From Thalassospira lucentensis MCCC 1A00383 = DSM 14000 (lineage in GTDB: Bacteria; Pseudomonadota; Alphaproteobacteria; Rhodospirillales; Thalassospiraceae): 64,000 nt of DNA. The notes below the pieces were generated by a model that worked only from the letters and a program-made list of their open reading frames with translations, searched no databases and was not told the origin of the DNA. Positions 25,904-33,833 of the stretch are shown one piece after another (positions within the stretch are counted from its first letter, which is position 1; every line of letters begins with the position of its first letter). Both the position numbers and the translations under genes were made by a program. The stretch lies in the NCBI RefSeq assembly GCF_000421265.1, contig NZ_ATWN01000002.1, forward strand, positions 248,001 through 312,000, given 5' to 3'.

Positions 25904-27175
25904 ATGTCCAAACAAATCATACCAGAAGCCAGTAATCACGCCGCCCCGCTCGGTGAAGTGGCAAATGGTGATGTCGGTGGCCCGGTCTATAAGGGCTGGC
26001 GCAACCCCGAAGTTCTTTTGATTGTAATGGCTGCGGCCATGCCGCTGTCCTTTTCAACCTGGATGGCACTTTTAAATAATTTTTCGGTCGAGATGGCCGA
26101 TTTTACCGGACGTGAAATCGGAATTTTGCAGTCTTTGCGGGAAATTCCCGGCTTTATGGCTTTTAGCGCGATATTTGTTCTGCTGATTTTACGTGAACAG
26201 ACCTTTGCCTTGCTTTCATTGTTGGTGTTGGGGATCGGGGTGGCGATTTCGGGTTATTTCCCGACAGTGATCGGGCTGTATTGCACCACGGTCCTGATGT
26301 CGATTGGCTTCCATTACTTTGAAACCATGCAGCAGGCCTTATCCCTGCAATGGGTGAAAAAGGAACGCACTGCGATGGTGATGGGCCGGCAGCTTTCAGC
26401 CAAGTCCGTGTCGTCGCTGGTGATGTTTGGCATCGTCTGGGTGATGCTTGAAGTGTTCAATGTCGAGTATCGCTATGTCTATCTGCTGGGTGGTGCGCTG
26501 ACCGTTCTTGCCGCCCTGTTTGTCTGGGGGGCTTTCCCCAAATTCTCCGATGCCCATCCGCAAACCAAAAAGCTGATCCTGCGAAAACGCTATTGGCTGT
26601 ATTACGCCCTGACCTTCATGAGCGGCGCGCGGCGTCAGATATTTACTGTCTTTGCCGGTTTCCTGATGGTTGAGAAATTCGGCTATGACGCCGCGACCAT
26701 CACGCTGTTGTTCCTTTTCAACCATGCGATCAACATGGTGCTGGCACCAAAAATTGGAAAACTGATTGCCAAATGGGGTGAGAGACGGGCACTTACGTTT
26801 GAATATGTCGGTTTGTTCATCGTCTTTATCTCCTATGCCTTTGTCGAGAACGACAAGATCGCCGGTGGGCTTTATGTGATTGACCATCTGTTCTTTGCGA
26901 TGGCGATTGCGATCAAAACCTATTTCCAGAAGATCGCCGATCCGGCTGATATCTCATCGACTGCAGGTGTCAGCTTTACGATCAACCATATTGCTGCGGT
27001 GTTTATTCCCGCGGCCTTTGGCCTGATTTGGCTGTTGTCACCAAGTGCGGTCTTCCTTGCGGGGGCTGCGATGGCGGCTGTGTCACTGGTCCTTGCCCTT
27101 AACGTGCCGCATGACCCGGAACCGGGAAATGAAGTGGTGCGGGGGTATAAATCGGCGCAACTGCATCCGGCCTGA
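25904..27175 (+). CDS. MFS transporter
   Basis: A 423-residue major facilitator with about twelve membrane helices and a polar N-terminal tail of about 35 residues. The usual loop 2-3 motif is not canonical. The loop between halves (FPKFSDAHPQTKKLILRKRYWLYY) is short. Strong site GGGGAGA precedes ATG 25904. Control is likely by the divergent AraC regulator. By analogy with NimR-type pairs this may be an efflux pump, but the substrate is not readable. A strong terminator ends the unit. Confidence 0.87.
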   Translation: MSKQIIPEASNHAAPLGEVANGDVGGPVYKGWRNPEVLLIVMAAAMPLSFSTWMALLNNFSVEMADFTGREIGILQSLREIPGFMAFSAIFVLLILREQTFALLSLLVLGIGVAISGYFPTVIGLYCTTVLMSIGFHYFETMQQALSLQWVKKERTAMVMGRQLSAKSVSSLVMFGIVWVMLEVFNVEYRYVYLLGGALTVLAALFVWGAFPKFSDAHPQTKKLILRKRYWLYYALTFMSGARRQIFTVFAGFLMVEKFGYDAATITLLFLFNHAINMVLAPKIGKLIAKWGERRALTFEYVGLFIVFISYAFVENDKIAGGLYVIDHLFFAMAIAIKTYFQKIADPADISSTAGVSFTINHIAAVFIPAAFGLIWLLSPSAVFLAGAAMAAVSLVLALNVPHDPEPGNEVVRGYKSAQLHPA

Positions 27176-27210
27176 TCAGAAGGCTTTAAACTGTCGATTG
27201 ACGTGACTTT

Positions 27211-27252
27211 AGAAACGCCTGCGCAATGACGCAGGCGTTTCTGTTTGTGTTT
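27211..27252 (+). terminator. Intrinsic terminator after the MFS gene
   Basis: A 13-bp perfect stem: AGAAACGCCTGCG (27211-27223) with CGCAGGCGTTTCT (27230-27242), followed by GTTTGTGTTT. Confidence 0.9.
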
Positions 27253-27342
27253 GCCGCATCTTTTTCGCAAAATCTTCAAAATGTTGACCATCTGAACGGG
27301 AATAATGTTTCGTGATTAAGTACGTGAACAGGGAAAAGACAC

Positions 27343-29298
27343 ATGGCGCACATTCGTAACACAGGGGCGGTACTCGTCGGGCTGTCGCTGGCACTCGCCA
27401 GCGGTACGGCTTTGGCGGACAGTTCGGTCTCGCTTCGCATTCTGGAAACCACCGACATTCATACGCATCTGGTCAATTATGATTATTACCGTGATGGGGC
27501 GTCTGACACAGTCGGGCTGGCCAAGGTCGCGACATTGCTCAAAACCGCACGCGGCGAAGCCGAGAACATGGTCCTTGTTGATAATGGCGACCTTATTCAG
27601 GGTAACCCGCTGGGCGATTATATGGCCAAGGAACGCGGCCTGAAAAAAGGTGAAGTACACCCGGTCTATAAGGCAATGAACCTTCTGGGGTATGACGCCG
27701 CCAATATTGGCAATCATGAGTTTAACTATGGTCTCGACTTCCTTGCCACGTCACTCGCCGGTGCCGATTTCCCCTATGTCAGTGCCAATATATTTGTCGA
27801 TGACGGCGATGATAATGCAGAAAACGATAAGCCGTATTTCGAGCCTTATGTCTTGCTGGACCGCGAATTCGTTGATGACAACGGTAAAACCCATAAGGCA
27901 AAAGTTGGTGTGATTGGGTTCGTTCCGCCGCAAGTCATGCAATGGGACAAGGTCAACCTCGCCGGTAAGGTGATTTCCAAAGATATCGTCGATATGGCAA
28001 AGAAATACGTGCCGGAAATGCGTGCCAAGGGGGCGGACATCGTTATTGCGGTGCCCCATTCCGGCTTTTCGACCATGGAACGCCATGGCATGGAAGAAAA
28101 CGCCACCTATTACCTGTCCGAAGTTGAAGGCATTGATGCCATCCTGTTTGGCCACGCCCACACGGTGTTCCCCTCAGAAGACTTTGCCGATGTCAAAGGT
28201 GTCGATCTTGCCAAGGGCACGATTAATGGTGTTGCAGCCGTCATGCCGGGCTTTTGGGGCAGTCACCTTGGCGTGATTGACCTGCAACTGAATGTGTCAG
28301 ATGACGGCACATGGAGCGTGGTCGACAGCCTGTCGGAAGCCCGCCCGATTTATCAGCGCGAAGGTCGTGAAGTTACCCCGCTTGTCGAAGCCGACCCCGA
28401 TGTGGTCGCAGCAGTAAAAGAAGAACACGAAGCCACCATTGCCTATATGCGCGAAGGTGTCGGGACGACCGCTGCCCCTATCAACAGCTTCTTTGCCTTG
28501 GTGGCCGATGATCCGTCGATCCAGATCGTGACCAATGCCCAGAAATGGTATCTGGAAAAACTACTGAACGGTTCGGAATATGATGGCATTCCAATCCTGT
28601 CAGCCGGGGCCCCGTTCAAGGCCGGTGGTCGTGGCGGCCCGGATTACTTTACCGATATTGCAGAAGGCAAAATCGCGCTTAAGAACGTTGCGGACCTTTA
28701 TATCTATCCCAACACAGTCCGTGCGGTACTGCTGAATGGCGATCAAGTTCGCGAATGGCTGGAAATGTCGGCCGGCCAGTTCAATCAGATTGATCCTAAT
28801 AGTAGCGAAGAACAGCCGCTTATTAACCCGGATTTCCCAACGTACAATTATGACGTGATTGACGGGGTGACCTATCAGATCGATGTTACCAAACCAGTCC
28901 GCTACAACAAGGCGGGCGAGGTGGTGAATGCCGACAGTCACCGCATCGTCAATCTGGCATTTGAGGGTAAGCCGGTGAGCGCTGATCAGCAGTTTGTTGT
29001 CGCGACCAACAACTATCGCGCGGGCGGTGGTGGCAATTTCCCGGGGCTGGATGGATCGACCGTCATTGTCGAGGCACCCGATGAAAACCGCACCGTTCTG
29101 GGCAACTATATTCTATCGGAAAAGACAATTGATCCGAAAGCTGATGGTAACTGGAGCTTTGCCCCGATTGGGGATGCGTCCGAGGTGACGTTCGTCACCA
29201 GTCCAAAGGCATCATCGGCGGTCAATGCCCCTGACGACATCAGTTTTATTGGTGAAGATAAGGACGGTTTTGCCAAATATGTCCTGCAAACCAAATAA
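27343..29298 (+). CDS. cpdB: Periplasmic 2',3'-cyclic-nucleotide phosphodiesterase / 3'-nucleotidase
   Basis: A 651-residue 5'-nucleotidase-family enzyme that hydrolyses 2',3'-cyclic nucleotides and 3'-nucleotides outside the cytoplasm, allowing use of extracellular RNA fragments. The signal peptide ends at ALA-DSS (about 26). Metal-site motifs are in order: D38-x-H40, GD at 82-83, GNHE at 123-126, then VPHSG and FGHAH near 240-272. The C-terminal substrate domain holds YIYPNTVRAVLLNG and TNNYRAGGGGNFPG, typical of CpdB. AGGGAAA precedes ATG 27343. A bidirectional terminator follows. Confidence 0.93.
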   Translation: MAHIRNTGAVLVGLSLALASGTALADSSVSLRILETTDIHTHLVNYDYYRDGASDTVGLAKVATLLKTARGEAENMVLVDNGDLIQGNPLGDYMAKERGLKKGEVHPVYKAMNLLGYDAANIGNHEFNYGLDFLATSLAGADFPYVSANIFVDDGDDNAENDKPYFEPYVLLDREFVDDNGKTHKAKVGVIGFVPPQVMQWDKVNLAGKVISKDIVDMAKKYVPEMRAKGADIVIAVPHSGFSTMERHGMEENATYYLSEVEGIDAILFGHAHTVFPSEDFADVKGVDLAKGTINGVAAVMPGFWGSHLGVIDLQLNVSDDGTWSVVDSLSEARPIYQREGREVTPLVEADPDVVAAVKEEHEATIAYMREGVGTTAAPINSFFALVADDPSIQIVTNAQKWYLEKLLNGSEYDGIPILSAGAPFKAGGRGGPDYFTDIAEGKIALKNVADLYIYPNTVRAVLLNGDQVREWLEMSAGQFNQIDPNSSEEQPLINPDFPTYNYDVIDGVTYQIDVTKPVRYNKAGEVVNADSHRIVNLAFEGKPVSADQQFVVATNNYRAGGGGNFPGLDGSTVIVEAPDENRTVLGNYILSEKTIDPKADGNWSFAPIGDASEVTFVTSPKASSAVNAPDDISFIGEDKDGFAKYVLQTK

Positions 29299-29365
29299 TG
29301 ATTGATGTCTGGCCGGACCCGCCTTGCGCGATGCTTGGTGTGTTCCGGTTCAGAATATGAAACTA

Positions 29366-29400
29366 AAAAAAGCCGCCCGGATGTGCCGGGCGGCTTTTTG
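29366..29400. terminator. Bidirectional terminator cpdB/gcrA
   Basis: AAAAAAGCCGCCCGG (29366-29380) pairs with CCGGGCGGCTTTTT (29386-29399) around a 5-nt loop. A and T tracts on both sides allow it to act for both convergent genes. Confidence 0.92.
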
Positions 29401-29430
29401 AATTCTGGAGGTCGTTCTAAGCCGATCAGC

Positions 29431-29871
29431 TTATTTCTTTGCACCGGGGCGCTGTGGGCCTCTGTTCGGACCGCCCTGCTGCGAAGGCGGATTGTCTTCA
29501 CGTGGGTTTTTGCCGTTCAAATAGGCCTGCGCGCAATGTTCGTCGCAATAAGGTTTGGTCGGAATGTTTTTCTTACCGCAGAAATAAAAATCATCCGTAT
29601 CCGGATCACCAAACGGCCAGCGGCACATGCCCGGCCCGAGATCATAGATAGAGATGCCTTTGCTCTGCTGTTTCGGCGCAGGAGCCTTTTTCTGTTCGGC
29701 TTCTTCCGCGCGGCGCTGGATCGGGGAGGGGCGCTTGGGCAGTCCCAGGCGGTGTGCCTTGCCAACCACAGCATTCTTGCCAACGCCCAGTTCTTCACCG
29801 ATGCGTGCCGTGGTCCAGCCCTGATTCCAGAGCGAAGTCAGCAATTCAATCTTTTCCGGCGTCCAGCTCAT
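29431..29871 (-). CDS. gcrA: GcrA cell-cycle regulator
   Basis: A 146-residue alphaproteobacterial regulator. GcrA binds sigma-70 RNA polymerase and activates promoters carrying GANTC sites, modulated by CcrM methylation. The N-terminal helix-turn-helix MSWTPEKIELLTSLWNQGWTTARIGEELGVGKNAVVGKAHRLGLPKRPSP is diagnostic. The C-terminal part carries CRWPFGDP and FCGKK...PYCDEHCAQAY, whose cysteines and histidine form the conserved sigma-interacting module. The frame is open to 29946, but the family always starts at MSWT, which is ATG 29871. The ribosome-binding site is weak. Confidence 0.96.
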   Translation of the reverse strand: MSWTPEKIELLTSLWNQGWTTARIGEELGVGKNAVVGKAHRLGLPKRPSPIQRRAEEAEQKKAPAPKQQSKGISIYDLGPGMCRWPFGDPDTDDFYFCGKKNIPTKPYCDEHCAQAYLNGKNPREDNPPSQQGGPNRGPQRPGAKK

Positions 29872-30072
29872 TTCGAGTATATTCCGTGTTCCGTTGTCTG
29901 CCCGACGGTATGTTACCGATGACAGATGCTTATTGTCCGATGTCAAACAGGGATACAGACGTATCTACTAATATCGCGCAACGCAAGTGTCATGGAGATT
30001 CGCACCACGACCAAGATGCGCGAACAGCGCAATTTGCATGTTGGTGCCGTAATGTAAAGGGGAGATCGTCAT

Positions 30073-30744
30073 TTGATCTGGTTTTTCATATCTGTTGTGG
30101 TGTTCTTGGCGGGCCACATCATCCCCGGTCTGATGCGAAATCAGATCGTCGGATGGATGGGGCGACGGGCCTATGTTTTTTGCTTCTCAGTGCTTTCGCT
30201 AGTGTTGCTGATATGGGTCATTCACGAAGTTCTTGTCGCTGATTTTATACCCCTTTGGTCGTTTGCCCCATGGCAGGTCTATGTCGCGCTGTGCCTGATG
30301 TTGCCTGCATGTATTTTGTGGGCCGCGGCCATTCTTCAACCCTGTCCATTGTCGATCGGGCGAAAAAATGGTTTTGATCCAAATCGCCCCGGGATTAACG
30401 CATTTTGTCGGCATCCGTTGTTGCTTGGGGCATTCTTGTGGGGGCTTGGACATGTGCTGCCCAATGGGGATCTGGTCGCGGTAATATTCTTTGGCGGAAG
30501 TGCTGTTTTTGCTCTGGTCGGTTTTGCCAGAATGGAAAAAATCCGCATGAAAGAGATGTCAAAGGCCGAAATATCTGAGATTTTGGCCGGGACTCGGCGG
30601 TTTGCCCCGCGTGCAATACTTCATGGTGCGATTGGTCTGGGTGAAATTGGTTTGGGGGTGATGATTTATGCCTGCCTGCTCATCGCCCACCGATATGTCA
30701 TTGGCATCAGTCCACTTGGGGCGCTTGGCGCATTTGGTGGCTAA
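30073..30744 (+). CDS. NnrU-family membrane protein
   Basis: A 223-residue integral membrane protein with about six helices. The N terminus (FFISVVVFLAGHIIPGLMR) and the RHPLLLGAFLWGLGHVLPNGD motif (about 114-132) identify the NnrU family. The family is named from a nitric-oxide-linked gene of Rhodobacter and is related to the methyltransferase NnrU/isoprenylcysteine type membrane fold, but its biochemical role is not settled. No denitrification gene is near. The TTG start at 30073 has AAGGGGAGA at 30056-30064 and gives the expected N terminus. Confidence 0.85.
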   Translation: MIWFFISVVVFLAGHIIPGLMRNQIVGWMGRRAYVFCFSVLSLVLLIWVIHEVLVADFIPLWSFAPWQVYVALCLMLPACILWAAAILQPCPLSIGRKNGFDPNRPGINAFCRHPLLLGAFLWGLGHVLPNGDLVAVIFFGGSAVFALVGFARMEKIRMKEMSKAEISEILAGTRRFAPRAILHGAIGLGEIGLGVMIYACLLIAHRYVIGISPLGALGAFGG

Positions 30745-30876
30745 GCGATCTTTGTTTTGAATGCGTCTTTCGATGCGTTCTTGACCACGGTGCTTGCAAG
30801 CCCGGCCTTTGATAAGGATACTATCTTTACCGAGCATGCATTCTGTGCCGCTGCCGGTTACGTAAAGCGAGGTACC

Positions 30877-31338
30877 ATGACTTCTTCCCAACTCGCGACA
30901 AGCTTGGCGAAATTCGCTGAAATGGAAGGCCGTCATCCACGACTTCTGTTGGCGACAGCATCTTCGCATGAGGAACGTCATCATAAAAAGGTCGCGACCC
31001 TGTTTGCCGATGGTGGCTTTGACGTCGACGTCGCACCCGCACATTCAGATGCGCAATCCATTGCACGTCAGGTCATTGATTGTGATGCGGATATGCTCGT
31101 CCTGATCAGAACCTCGATGGCGGCTGATGACCGTGTCAGTGTCGCAGACATCATCTCGTCGCTGGATGCACTTGATGCGGAATATGTGAAATTTGGCATT
31201 GTCGGCAACCCGGATGACCCGGCGAAAAGCAATGTCGATTTCCTGTGTGATCTTGACCATCTCAAAACCACCGACTGCGAAGCTTTGATTGAATATATTT
31301 TGGCCGTTGAAGAAGGACGTGTTGCACAACATATTTAA
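30877..31338 (+). CDS. B12-binding-fold protein lacking the cobalamin His motif
   Basis: A 153-residue protein homologous to the C-terminal domain of methylmalonyl-CoA mutase. LAKFAEMEGRHPRLLLATAS and VATLFADGGFDVDVAPAHSDAQSIARQVIDCDADMLVLI align with that domain in order. The DxHxxG motif, whose His ligates cobalamin, is replaced: the GHDRG position reads about EERHH, and the residue aligned with the axial His is Glu. Cobalamin binding in the base-off mode is therefore unlikely. ATG 30877 follows GCGAGG at 30867-30872; the frame is open back to a TTG at 30757. No mutase large-domain gene is near. Role unknown. Confidence 0.65.
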   Translation: MTSSQLATSLAKFAEMEGRHPRLLLATASSHEERHHKKVATLFADGGFDVDVAPAHSDAQSIARQVIDCDADMLVLIRTSMAADDRVSVADIISSLDALDAEYVKFGIVGNPDDPAKSNVDFLCDLDHLKTTDCEALIEYILAVEEGRVAQHI

Positions 31339-31443
31339 AGTGCTGTCTAATCTTCTAATATGAAACAGGCAATGATTTCGAAACCCTTTTGGGTGCATTA
31401 TAGTTGCCCCCGGAAGCGGGATGTTTAATCAAAGGACGTATTG

Positions 31444-31923
31444 ATGGGATTGCTCAAGGAAACGCTAATGCGCGTCTTTGTAGGCAAAAGTGGCCGGGAG
31501 GCCATTAACGCCTACAACAAAGCGCAATCCCTCGAAGTCCGTGATGCGGCAGCCGCCGAACAGATGGCGACCAATGCCCGACAGGCGCGCCGTATTGAAG
31601 ACCGCGCCATGGCGCATCAGGAAGACGGCATGTCGCTTGAAGAAGCCCGTGCTCTTGCTTTGGCGGAAACCTTGACCGAGCAGGCCGACGCGCCGCATGC
31701 GGCAATCCTCAAGGCATTGGACGCCGCCGACGTCAAACTGGGCAAAAAGAAAAGCAAAATGCCGACCAAAGCAGACGCGCGGCGCGAAGAACTGATCGCA
31801 GAAGCCGTGTCAGCCTTGCGCAAAAAGCAGGTTGATCTTGATAAACTTGATCCAGACCTGCGCGCTAAACTGACGGTTATGGCCGTTGGCGCATTGCTGG
31901 GCGGGCCAAACACCCGCCAGTAG
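31444..31923 (+). CDS. Conserved-looking helical hypothetical protein
   Basis: A 159-residue, highly charged, Ala-rich protein that should be almost wholly alpha-helical. The segment from about 25 to 85 (VRDAAAAEQMATNARQARR...) looks like coiled coil, followed by a Lys-rich linker (KLGKKKSKMPTKAD) and a C-terminal helix pair. There is no signal peptide, and no enzymatic motif that I know. AAAGGA lies just before; I use ATG 31444 rather than the TTG at 31441. It is convergent with the Nudix gene. Confidence 0.7.
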   Translation: MGLLKETLMRVFVGKSGREAINAYNKAQSLEVRDAAAAEQMATNARQARRIEDRAMAHQEDGMSLEEARALALAETLTEQADAPHAAILKALDAADVKLGKKKSKMPTKADARREELIAEAVSALRKKQVDLDKLDPDLRAKLTVMAVGALLGGPNTRQ

Positions 31924-31966
31924 TCTGCTTTCGCAGCACCCTCATTGACCCGACAGACAACAGGTT

Positions 31967-32830
31967 CTAGCGATTGATATCGCGATGAAGACCCGTGATC
32001 AGGTCACCGTAATCTGGTTCGTTATCTGCGGTGAGGTAGCCGTGCCGGATCAGAAAGTCGATGATGACCAGCGCACAGTTGAATTTAAAGTCAAACCCGC
32101 TACGAACAATCTCAGCCACCTCGGCAACTGGCAGAAGGTCAAATCGCTCCACCTCGCCATCGGCACATCTTGGTTCAAATGTCTCGGGCAGTTCCAAATC
32201 ATAATTGACCATGACATCCGGCTTAAGGCCCTCATCAGTCTCATACAGATATGAAACCGTACCGACCGCCTGAAGGCCATCGGCAAGTGAGGACGGAATG
32301 TCGGCTTCTTCAGCGCATTCCTTGATCATATTTTCACGAAAGCCAAGTCCTGCGGGCTGTCCACCAGCCACCATATTGTCGAGCATTCCGGGGTAGGTTG
32401 GTTTGTCTTGTGACCTTTTGGCAATCCACATGTGAAGACCATCGGATTTTCGGACATAACCGTTCATATGCACACCCCAGGATCGAAACCCGAAATGGGG
32501 CATGGCAAAACGGTCCAGCTGACAGAGTGGCGCTTCTGACAGAGAGGCCCGAACGTCAAACCTTTCGCCGTGCAGGTGCCTTATATGGCCAGTGCCGCAA
32601 AGCTGAACCGTTGCTCTATGCAAGGTGTCGTTGCGTTGTGCTGGCGTCTGAATATGACGGGCAAAACCAAACTCACCATTTTCATCGCGCACGAAGTCAC
32701 CGCCAAGCCCGATCAGCGCATTGGCAAAATCGGACCGGACGGCACCAAGTGGTGCATTGCCAATGCGAAAGCGCGCATAGCGTGACAGGTTGGCATTGTT
32801 GCAGGCTTTGATATGGTCAAGGTAGGACAA
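31967..32830 (-). CDS. Nudix hydrolase with DUF4743 N-terminal domain (TPK-associated type)
   Basis: A 287-residue protein with the two-part layout of the fungal Tnr3/YJR142W-like group. An N-terminal DUF4743 domain (about 1-115, with HFGFRSWGVHMNGYV) precedes a Nudix domain. The Nudix box reads GGQPAGLGFRENMIKECAEEADI (about 156-178), retaining the E-EE metal residues. Yeast relatives hydrolyse damaged thiamine diphosphates such as oxythiamine diphosphate, so a thiamine-cofactor housecleaning role is plausible, but this is inference. ATG 32830. No thiamine gene is adjacent. Confidence 0.85.
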   Translation of the reverse strand: MSYLDHIKACNNANLSRYARFRIGNAPLGAVRSDFANALIGLGGDFVRDENGEFGFARHIQTPAQRNDTLHRATVQLCGTGHIRHLHGERFDVRASLSEAPLCQLDRFAMPHFGFRSWGVHMNGYVRKSDGLHMWIAKRSQDKPTYPGMLDNMVAGGQPAGLGFRENMIKECAEEADIPSSLADGLQAVGTVSYLYETDEGLKPDVMVNYDLELPETFEPRCADGEVERFDLLPVAEVAEIVRSGFDFKFNCALVIIDFLIRHGYLTADNEPDYGDLITGLHRDINR

Positions 32831-32978
32831 AGGGCACTCCGTCGGTTGGGGCGCACTGCCTTGTGATCAAGATGATCAAGACAGTGCCACGACCCGGACA
32901 CCCTAGTTCATTGGCTTTGAAACATGCACCATTTTCTTTACGGCACGGCGCTGGTTTGATGCGGTGAGGCAGGCAGCC

Positions 32979-33305
32979 CTATGCGCTCAGCGCCGAATTT
33001 GAATACCCTTTTTCCGACGTCAGTACCGTATTTACATGCACGATTTGACGCAGGCAGCGCGCGATATGCTCGGCCACTTTGGATTCAAGCTGCTGAACCT
33101 GAATGTCGATTTGCAGTTCGTCGTAACCACTATTGGTGCTGGCAACGGTTGAATGCCAGCTGGTCGGTGTCAGGTTGCGTTTGGCAAACAGTTCCAATAC
33201 GCGGGGCATGACGTCCGGTTCGGCCGCGGCGTGGACAGAATAGCAATAGACGGATTTCTTGGGCTGCGCAGTTAGATCAAGCGCAGCATAAGCATGATTG
33301 GTCAT
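32979..33305 (-). CDS. Stand-alone ACT-domain protein resembling acetolactate synthase small subunit
   Basis: A 108-residue protein. After a short tail, KKSVYCYSVHAAAEPDVMPRVLELFAKRNLTPTSWHST...DELQIDIQVQQLESKVAEHIARCLRQIVHVNTV follows the beta-alpha-beta-beta-alpha-beta order of an ACT domain and is most like IlvM/IlvN. The classical IlvN C-terminal domain is absent. The large subunit gene is not nearby, so it may be an orphan regulatory subunit or a free amino-acid sensor. The start at ATG 33305 is preferred over a slightly longer frame to 33317. Confidence 0.7.
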   Translation of the reverse strand: MTNHAYAALDLTAQPKKSVYCYSVHAAAEPDVMPRVLELFAKRNLTPTSWHSTVASTNSGYDELQIDIQVQQLESKVAEHIARCLRQIVHVNTVLTSEKGYSNSALSA

Positions 33306-33504
33306 GACGATGCACACATGTTTTCATTGTATCAAATAGGCGAACAGGAACGTCCCGGCGTCCTCAGACTGCCGGGCTGATAATTCGCGTAATGATGGCA
33401 ACGAAAATACGGTGATCGGTCATGAAGCTAATTTGCAGTCATTTATTTTCAGAACCGCACGGTTCAAAATTGCTAACCGGGAAAAGATGAACGCGGGAAT
33501 TCGA

Positions 33505-33627
33505 TCAAAAGATCAGTAGCGATGCGATAATGGCCACAATGGTTCCTGCAAACAGGATTTCCATCGAACGGGCAATCTGCTGTTCGCGGGCAATGGCAAT
33601 AGCAACGGCTTTACGCTTGTTCATCAT
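33505..33627 (-). CDS. Small single-span membrane protein (40 residues)
   Basis: A 40-codon gene, with ATG 33627 (or 33624) preceded by ACGGAG on the minus strand. The protein has a basic, amphipathic N-terminal half (NKRKAVAIAIAREQQIARSM) and a C-terminal hydrophobic helix (FAGTIVAIIASLLIF). It looks like a genuine small inner-membrane peptide. GAACCG/CGGTTC at 33452-33465 just downstream may end its mRNA. Function unknown. Confidence 0.6.
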   Translation of the reverse strand: MMNKRKAVAIAIAREQQIARSMEILFAGTIVAIIASLLIF

Positions 33628-33833
33628 AGTCACTCCGTCTTCTGACAGGTAGCTTCGGGGTACCTCAGGGTACAGAACGAATATAGGCAGGCAAAAGGGC
33701 GCGATACAAGGGCTCTGACTCAAAAAACGTCAAAAAACTTTCAACCTGATGGAAAAGGTCGCTTTTTTCCTGCTGTTTTTGTCACAAATGGGGTGTTGTC
33801 CAAATCAGGCGACGACAGTTTCGGGTAAATGGT

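Noticed and set aside
29302-29922. 206-codon + strand open frame
   Set aside because: Runs through the cpdB/gcrA terminator and antisense to gcrA.
33721-33800. A/T-run repeats (two TCAAAAAAC copies and GGAAAA/TTTTCC) downstream of the c-di-GMP gene
   Set aside because: May form a weak terminator for that gene, but pairing is imperfect and low-complexity; not enough to list as a feature.
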